Below the pieces are notes generated by a model. That model saw only the letters and a program-made list of their open reading frames with translations. It ran no database searches and was not told the origin of the DNA. A DNA stretch of 64,000 nt. Origin: Cronobacter condimenti 1330 (lineage in GTDB: Bacteria; Pseudomonadota; Gammaproteobacteria; Enterobacterales; Enterobacteriaceae). The stretch covers positions 2,914,001 through 2,978,000 of the forward strand of contig NZ_CP012264.1 in the NCBI RefSeq assembly GCF_001277255.1. Direction: 5' to 3'. The translations under genes and the position numbers were made by a program. The first letter of the stretch is position 1. Every line of letters begins with the position of its first letter. Shown piece after piece: positions 60,097 to 64,000 of the stretch.

Positions 60097-60115
60097 TGGT
60101 GCATAACTTGCACCA
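60097..60115. promoter_or_regulatory. NtrC-like palindrome upstream of hisJ
   Basis: TGGTGCATAACTTGCACCA is a perfect 7-bp inverted repeat around a 5-bp centre. TGCACC and GGTGCA are the half-sites of the NtrC consensus, and each half here can be read with a degenerate partner (CCCTATTCTGGTGCA and TGCACCATTTTGCGTCA). In Salmonella the equivalent promoter (dhuA) is controlled by NtrC. It is about 155 bp before the hisJ ATG. Confidence 0.45.
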
Positions 60116-60125
60116 TTTTGCGTCA

Positions 60126-60166
60126 CGCCAGCCGGGTGTGCACCACAAAGGCGACACCGGCTGGCG
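60126..60166 (-). other. long-stem hairpin after argT
   Basis: CGCCAGCCGG (60126-60135) pairs perfectly with CCGGCTGGCG (60157-60166), about 15 bases after the argT stop. The sequence that follows on the minus strand (TGACGCAAAATGG) has only a short A/T mix, so full termination is doubtful. It may allow partial read-through from argT to hisJ. Confidence 0.5.
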
Positions 60167-60181
60167 GAGGCTTACAGGCGG

Positions 60182-60964
60182 TTAGTCACCATAGACGTTA
60201 AAGTCGAAATATTTTTTCGCCATTTTGTCGTACGTGCCGTCTTTACGGATCTCGTTAAAGGCTTTGTCGAAAGCCGCTTTCAGCTCGGCATCCTCTTTAC
60301 GCAGGCCAACGCCGGTGCCGTCGCCAAAGTAATTTTTATCTTTCACCGAGGGGCCGGCGAACGCGTACGCTTTCCCGGCAGGCTGTTTCAGGAAGCCTTC
60401 GCTCGCAGCGACCTCATCCTGTAACGCAGCATCGAGACGGCCTGCCGCCAGATCGGAGTAGATCAAATCCTGGTTCTGGTACGCCACCACGTCCACGCCT
60501 TTACTGCGCCATTTTTCGTTGGCATAGGCTTCCTGCGTAGAGCCTTGCAGCACGCCGACATGTTTGCCTTTCAGTGAGTCAAGGGTAGGCTGGATGGTCG
60601 CGCCTTTAGCGGCGATCAGGCGGGAATCCGCCGCGTAAAGCTTCTCGGAAAACGCTATCTCTTTCTGGCGTTTTTCAGTGATGGAGAGCGAGGAGATAAT
60701 CGCGTCGATTTTTTTCGCTTTCAGCGACGGGATCAGCGAGTCGAAATCACTGCCTACCCAGGTGCATTTCACCTGCATGCGTTTGCACATCTCGTTGCCG
60801 AGATCGATATCGAACCCGACAAAATCGCCTTTAGCGTCTTTTGAAGAGAACGGCGCGTAAGTCGCGTCGGTACCAATGCGAACGGTCTGGGGGAGCGCGG
60901 CGAATACGCTGACGCTGGTGGAAAGGCCAAGCAGTAAGGAGAACGCGAGCACCTTCTTCTTCAT
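60182..60964 (-). CDS. argT: lysine/arginine/ornithine-binding periplasmic protein
   Basis: Periplasmic LAO-binding protein that shares the HisQMP membrane complex with HisJ. It has 260 residues as in E. coli. The signal peptide [20 protein letters not shown] ends before [10 protein letters not shown]. It is clearly a paralogue of his[41 protein letters not shown] and [17 protein letters not shown] align along the whole length. GAGGG precedes the ATG. A sigma54-like promoter lies upstream, in keeping with nitrogen control known for argT. Confidence 0.97.
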   Translation of the reverse strand: MKKKVLAFSLLLGLSTSVSVFAALPQTVRIGTDATYAPFSSKDAKGDFVGFDIDLGNEMCKRMQVKCTWVGSDFDSLIPSLKAKKIDAIISSLSITEKRQKEIAFSEKLYAADSRLIAAKGATIQPTLDSLKGKHVGVLQGSTQEAYANEKWRSKGVDVVAYQNQDLIYSDLAAGRLDAALQDEVAASEGFLKQPAGKAYAFAGPSVKDKNYFGDGTGVGLRKEDAELKAAFDKAFNEIRKDGTYDKMAKKYFDFNVYGD

Positions 60965-61023
60965 ACATTACCCTCAAGTTTGCTGATTTTATTATCTGTT
61001 GTGTTGTGTGTTGCAGCCAGATG

Positions 61024-61040
61024 TTGCACTTCCCATGCCA
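61024..61040 (-). promoter_or_regulatory. sigma54-like promoter of argT
   Basis: On the minus strand TGGCATGGGAAGTGCAA has the GG and GC dinucleotides exactly 10 bp apart, as in the sigma54 consensus TGGCAC-N5-TTGCA (9 of 11 fixed positions). It is about 60 bp before the argT ATG. argT is known to be nitrogen-regulated. Confidence 0.6.
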
Positions 61041-61242
61041 GGTTGTCGTAGCGGGTCACGCTGGCGCGATTTGTTAATAAATGGTTGCAAGTAAGTTGTG
61101 TGAATGAAAGATAGCACTCCGCGCAGCAGACGCTGAGCGTGAAATCGCAAAAGGCGGGATTAAATGTCGAGGATATGATCGCGCTTGCAGAATTGCCCCA
61201 AAATGAGGCATCGCGCTACGCTTTGCCTCATTACCGCGCGGA

Positions 61243-61812
61243 TTATGCCCCAGGCCAGCGGGTAAAGAGATCGGCAGGCAAGGCGATATCGAGCTGATCG
61301 AGTGCGCGGTTTACCGTCTGGTTAATCACATCATCAAGCGTCTGCGGGCGGTGATAAAACGCAGGCATCGGCGGCATAATGATGGCACCCAACTCCGCCG
61401 CCTGGGTCATGAGCCGCAGATGTCCAAGATGCAGCGGCGTTTCACGTACGCACAGCACCAGCCTGCGACGTTCTTTCAGCACAACATCCGCGGCGCGGGT
61501 CAGCAGGCCGTCGGTATAGCTGTTCACAATGCCGGAGAGCGTTTTGATAGAACAAGGCAGGATAATCATTCCGTCTGTTTTAAACGAACCAGACGAGACG
61601 CTGGCGGCGATGTCGCGCGCGTCATGATTGACATCAGCGAGCGCCTGGACGTCACGCACGCTCATGTCGGTTTCAAGCGCCAGCGTCTGGCGCGCCGCCT
61701 GGCTCATGATGAGATGCGTTTCTACATCCGGCACAGCCTGCAGCGTCTGCAACAGACGGATGCCGTAAATTGCGCCGCTGGCGCCGGAGATGCCGACAAT
61801 GATTTTTTTCAT
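61243..61812 (-). CDS. ubiX: flavin prenyltransferase UbiX
   Basis: Makes the prenylated FMN cofactor for the UbiD decarboxylase in ubiquinone synthesis. The ATG at 61812 gives 189 residues as in E. coli (MKKIIVGISGASGAIYGIRLL); the open frame runs 74 codons further upstream, over the purF spacer and end, without similarity. LPCSIKTLSGIVNSYTDGLL, RRLVLCVRETPLHLGHLRLM and MPAFYHRPQTLDDVINQTV are diagnostic, including the flavin-binding serine region. It follows purF, as in the E. coli cvpA-purF-ubiX operon. Confidence 0.97.
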   Translation of the reverse strand: MKKIIVGISGASGAIYGIRLLQTLQAVPDVETHLIMSQAARQTLALETDMSVRDVQALADVNHDARDIAASVSSGSFKTDGMIILPCSIKTLSGIVNSYTDGLLTRAADVVLKERRRLVLCVRETPLHLGHLRLMTQAAELGAIIMPPMPAFYHRPQTLDDVINQTVNRALDQLDIALPADLFTRWPGA

Positions 61813-61884
61813 GGGGTTATCTGGAAAAGGAGCACTGAGCGAGACTTTGCCGCAAGACGCGGTGAGATGCAAACGAGGATTTGT

Positions 61885-61907
61885 GCCCCTCCCTGCGCAG
61901 GAGGGGC
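61885..61907 (-). repeat. palindromic element between purF and ubiX
   Basis: GCCCCTCC-CTGCGCA-GGAGGGGC has a perfect 8-bp stem. It resembles the G/C-rich palindrome between nrdA and nrdB in composition. No T-run follows, so it is more likely a REP-like or stabilising hairpin than a terminator. Confidence 0.55.
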
Positions 61908-61924
61908 GAGTGCGCGCGAAAGGA

Positions 61925-63442
61925 TTACCCTTCGTTGTGCATTTCGAGGCTTTCGGCTTCGTTCTGAAGCATGACGGCTTTGGCATCGTCGTTACGCAGA
62001 GAGTCGAGATATTCCAGATACTGGTGATCAACATCTTTCGTCACGTACACGCCGTTAAACACCGAGCACTCGAACTGCTGAATGTCCGGGTTCTCGCCGC
62101 GTACCGCCTCGATGAGGTCATTGAGATCCTGGAAAATCAGACCGTCAGCGCCGATTATCTGGCGGATTTCATCTACTTCACGGCCATGCGCAATAAGTTC
62201 GTTGGCGCTCGGCATATCAATGCCGTAGACGTTCGGGAAGCGAATTTCCGGCGCGGCGGAAGCGAGATAGACTTTCTTCGCGCCTGCTTCGCGGGCCATT
62301 TCGATAATCTGCTCAGACGTCGTGCCGCGCACGATAGAATCATCCACCAGCAGTACGTTTTTATCGCGGAACTCGGCGCGGTTAGCGTTGAGCTTGCGGC
62401 GCACCGACTTACGACGCAGATGCTGGCCCGGCATGATAAAAGTACGGCCAACGTAGCGGTTTTTCACAAAGCCCTGACGATAGGGTTTGTTCAGAATGCG
62501 GGCGATTTCCAGCGCGATATCGCAGGAGGTTTCCGGGATTGGGATCACCACGTCGATATCTAAATCTTCCCACTCGCGCGCAATCTTCTCGCCGAGTTTT
62601 TTCCCCATCTCAACGCGGGCGCTGTAGACAGAAATTTTGTCGATGAAAGAGTCCGGGCGCGCAAAGTAGACATATTCGAACAGGCACGGGTTGCTGACCG
62701 GGTTATCGGCGCACTGGCGCGTGAACAACTGGCCTTTTTCGCTGATATAGACAGCTTCGCCTGGCGCCACGTCACGCAGGAATTCAAAGCCCAGCGTATC
62801 GAGCGCCACGCTTTCGGAGGCAACCATATATTCGGCGCGGCCATTCCCGGCGTCGCGCTTGCCAAGCACCAGCGGGCGAATACCGTTAGGATCGCGAAAC
62901 GCCACCATGCCGTGGCCGATAATCATCGCCACGCAGGCATATGCGCCGCGGATCAGGCGGTTCATGGCAGCGATAGCGGCGAAAATGTTGTCTGCTTCCA
63001 GCGGGTAGTGACGGAAATTATCGAGCTCGCTTGCGAAAATATTGAGCAGGATTTCAGAATCTGAGGTGGTATTGATATGACGGCGCTTCTCTTCGAAGAG
63101 CATTTTGCGCAGTTCATGGGCGTTTGTCAGGTTGCCGTTATGAGCAAGGGTAATGCCGTAGGGCGAGTTCACGTAGAACGGCTGGGCTTCGGAGGCGCTG
63201 GAGCTGCCTGCCGTCGGATAGCGTACGTGCCCGATGCCCATATTGCCCTGCAGACGCTGCATGTGGCGGGCTTCGAACACATCGTTCACTAGGCCGTTTG
63301 CTTTACGCAGACGGAAGCAATTATTCGCATCGATGGTGATGATGCCTGCGGCATCCTGCCCGCGGTGCTGAAGCACCGTTAACGCGTCATAAATCGACTG
63401 GTTGACCGGCATAACACCGGCGATCCCGACAATACCGCACAT
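61925..63442 (-). CDS. purF: amidophosphoribosyltransferase
   Basis: First enzyme of de novo purine synthesis, making 5-phosphoribosylamine from PRPP and glutamine. The 505 residues equal E. coli PurF. The N-terminal nucleophile Cys2 is in [10 protein letters not shown], exposed after Met removal with no propeptide, and the glutaminase domain includes [14 protein letters not shown] and [13 protein letters not shown]. The phosphoribosyltransferase domain has the PRPP loop [17 protein letters not shown]. It lies 39 bp after cvpA; any PurR operator for the operon would be upstream of cvpA, outside the window. Confidence 0.98.
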   Translation of the reverse strand: MCGIVGIAGVMPVNQSIYDALTVLQHRGQDAAGIITIDANNCFRLRKANGLVNDVFEARHMQRLQGNMGIGHVRYPTAGSSSASEAQPFYVNSPYGITLAHNGNLTNAHELRKMLFEEKRRHINTTSDSEILLNIFASELDNFRHYPLEADNIFAAIAAMNRLIRGAYACVAMIIGHGMVAFRDPNGIRPLVLGKRDAGNGRAEYMVASESVALDTLGFEFLRDVAPGEAVYISEKGQLFTRQCADNPVSNPCLFEYVYFARPDSFIDKISVYSARVEMGKKLGEKIAREWEDLDIDVVIPIPETSCDIALEIARILNKPYRQGFVKNRYVGRTFIMPGQHLRRKSVRRKLNANRAEFRDKNVLLVDDSIVRGTTSEQIIEMAREAGAKKVYLASAAPEIRFPNVYGIDMPSANELIAHGREVDEIRQIIGADGLIFQDLNDLIEAVRGENPDIQQFECSVFNGVYVTKDVDHQYLEYLDSLRNDDAKAVMLQNEAESLEMHNEG

Positions 63443-63481
63443 GTTGTCTTTTCCTCAATTCAAAGACCGCCCCCGGCACGA

Positions 63482-63967
63482 TTACCGGGGCAGGAAACTT
63501 GACGAGCTTTGCAGATAGTCAAAGAACCATCTGATGATGAAACTGAACTGCGGGATAAGCTGCGACTTTTGCCAGTCCTCGCTTTTGGACAGGCCCGTGA
63601 AGGTATCAAGAAAGAACAGAATGGCGGCGACAATCAGCACGCCTCGCAAGGCGCCGAAACAGATCCCCAACACCCTGTCTGTACCCGACAGGCCGGTTTT
63701 CTCCACCAGCGCGCCAATCACATAGTTGACTATCGCACCGACGATAAGCGTCGCGATAAACAGCACCGCGATAGCAATCCCATTACGTACCAGTTCATCT
63801 TCAAAGCCGGTGAACCAGACTGCCAGGTAAGTGTAGTAATGACTGGCCACAAAGAAAGCGCAGCCCCAGGTGACCAGTGACAGCGCCTCTCTCACGAACC
63901 CGCGGATAAGGCTGACCAGGCACGAAAAACCCACTACTGCAATGATGGCGTAATCTATCCAGACCAT
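63482..63967 (-). CDS. cvpA: colicin V production protein / inner-membrane protein CvpA
   Basis: Inner-membrane protein required in E. coli for colicin V production and linked to bile-salt and envelope tolerance; its biochemical role is unclear. It has 161 residues (E. coli 162). Four hydrophobic spans are visible at about 5-22, 28-46, 64-88 and 100-120. VWIDYAIIAVVGFSCLVSLIRGFVREAL and KTGLSGTDRVLGICFGALRG match the family. It is the first gene of the purF operon seen here; only 33 bp of upstream sequence are present. Confidence 0.95.
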   Translation of the reverse strand: MVWIDYAIIAVVGFSCLVSLIRGFVREALSLVTWGCAFFVASHYYTYLAVWFTGFEDELVRNGIAIAVLFIATLIVGAIVNYVIGALVEKTGLSGTDRVLGICFGALRGVLIVAAILFFLDTFTGLSKSEDWQKSQLIPQFSFIIRWFFDYLQSSSSFLPR

Positions 63968-64000
63968 GAATATGTCCCACGATAAAACGCCCTGACATCC

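Noticed and set aside
61813..62034. Long N-terminal extension of ubiX
   Set aside because: It reads across the purF-ubiX spacer and the end of purF; UbiX proteins start at MKK/MKR and are 189 residues.
63968..64000. Possible 3' end of dedD or a PurR box at the right edge
   Set aside because: Only 33 bp are present; no PurR-like ACGCAAACGT motif and no recognisable DedD C-terminus are visible.

Overview
The window is a continuous piece of an enterobacterial chromosome. Gene content, gene order and near-identity to Escherichia coli/Salmonella proteins put it in the Enterobacteriaceae. Several replacements relative to E. coli (tctDE-tctCBA between yfaZ and menE, ramA/ramR after pta, a toxin-antitoxin pair between yfcH and hisP) suggest Cronobacter or a close relative. 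That genus assignment is inference from memory of families, not a database match.

Layout: (1) 1-3777, class Ia ribonucleotide reductase nrdA (5' end outside the window), nrdB and the ferredoxin yfaE. (2) 3916-8514 on the minus strand, glycerophosphodiester use (glpT-glpQ), yfaY and the porin-like yfaZ. (3) 8656-13845, a tricarboxylate uptake locus: the two-component system tctD-tctE runs leftward, divergent from the transporter tctC-tctB-tctA. (4) 13875-20887, the menaquinone operon menF-menD-menH-menB-menC-menE, followed by elaB, elaA and rbn. (5) 22865-37921, the full nuoA-N operon for respiratory complex I (fused nuoCD), with a 619-bp upstream region and the regulator lrhA. (6) 40429-45972, alaA, yfbR, yfbS, yfbT, yfbU, yfbV. 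(7) 46307-49730, ackA-pta for acetate overflow and acetyl phosphate. (8) 49807-51327, an accessory patch: an unknown small membrane protein and the ramA/ramR efflux-control pair with a clear operator. (9) 51378-55385, yfcD, yfcE, yfcF, yfcG, folX, yfcH. (10) 55528-56866, a RES-type toxin-antitoxin module with three tandem 9-bp repeats in its promoter. (11) 56906-60964, the argT/hisJQMP basic amino acid importer with nitrogen-control-like promoter elements. (12) 61243-63967, cvpA-purF-ubiX.

Most genes are standard core metabolism: nucleotide reduction, quinone synthesis and complex I, acetate metabolism, purine synthesis and amino acid transport. The least ordinary parts are the RES toxin-antitoxin operon with its repeat operator, the ramRA control region with facing promoters across one palindrome, the tct locus in place of the arn/pmrD genes found here in E. 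coli, and the absence of glpABC next to glpT. No rRNA, tRNA, CRISPR array, prophage or insertion sequence was seen.
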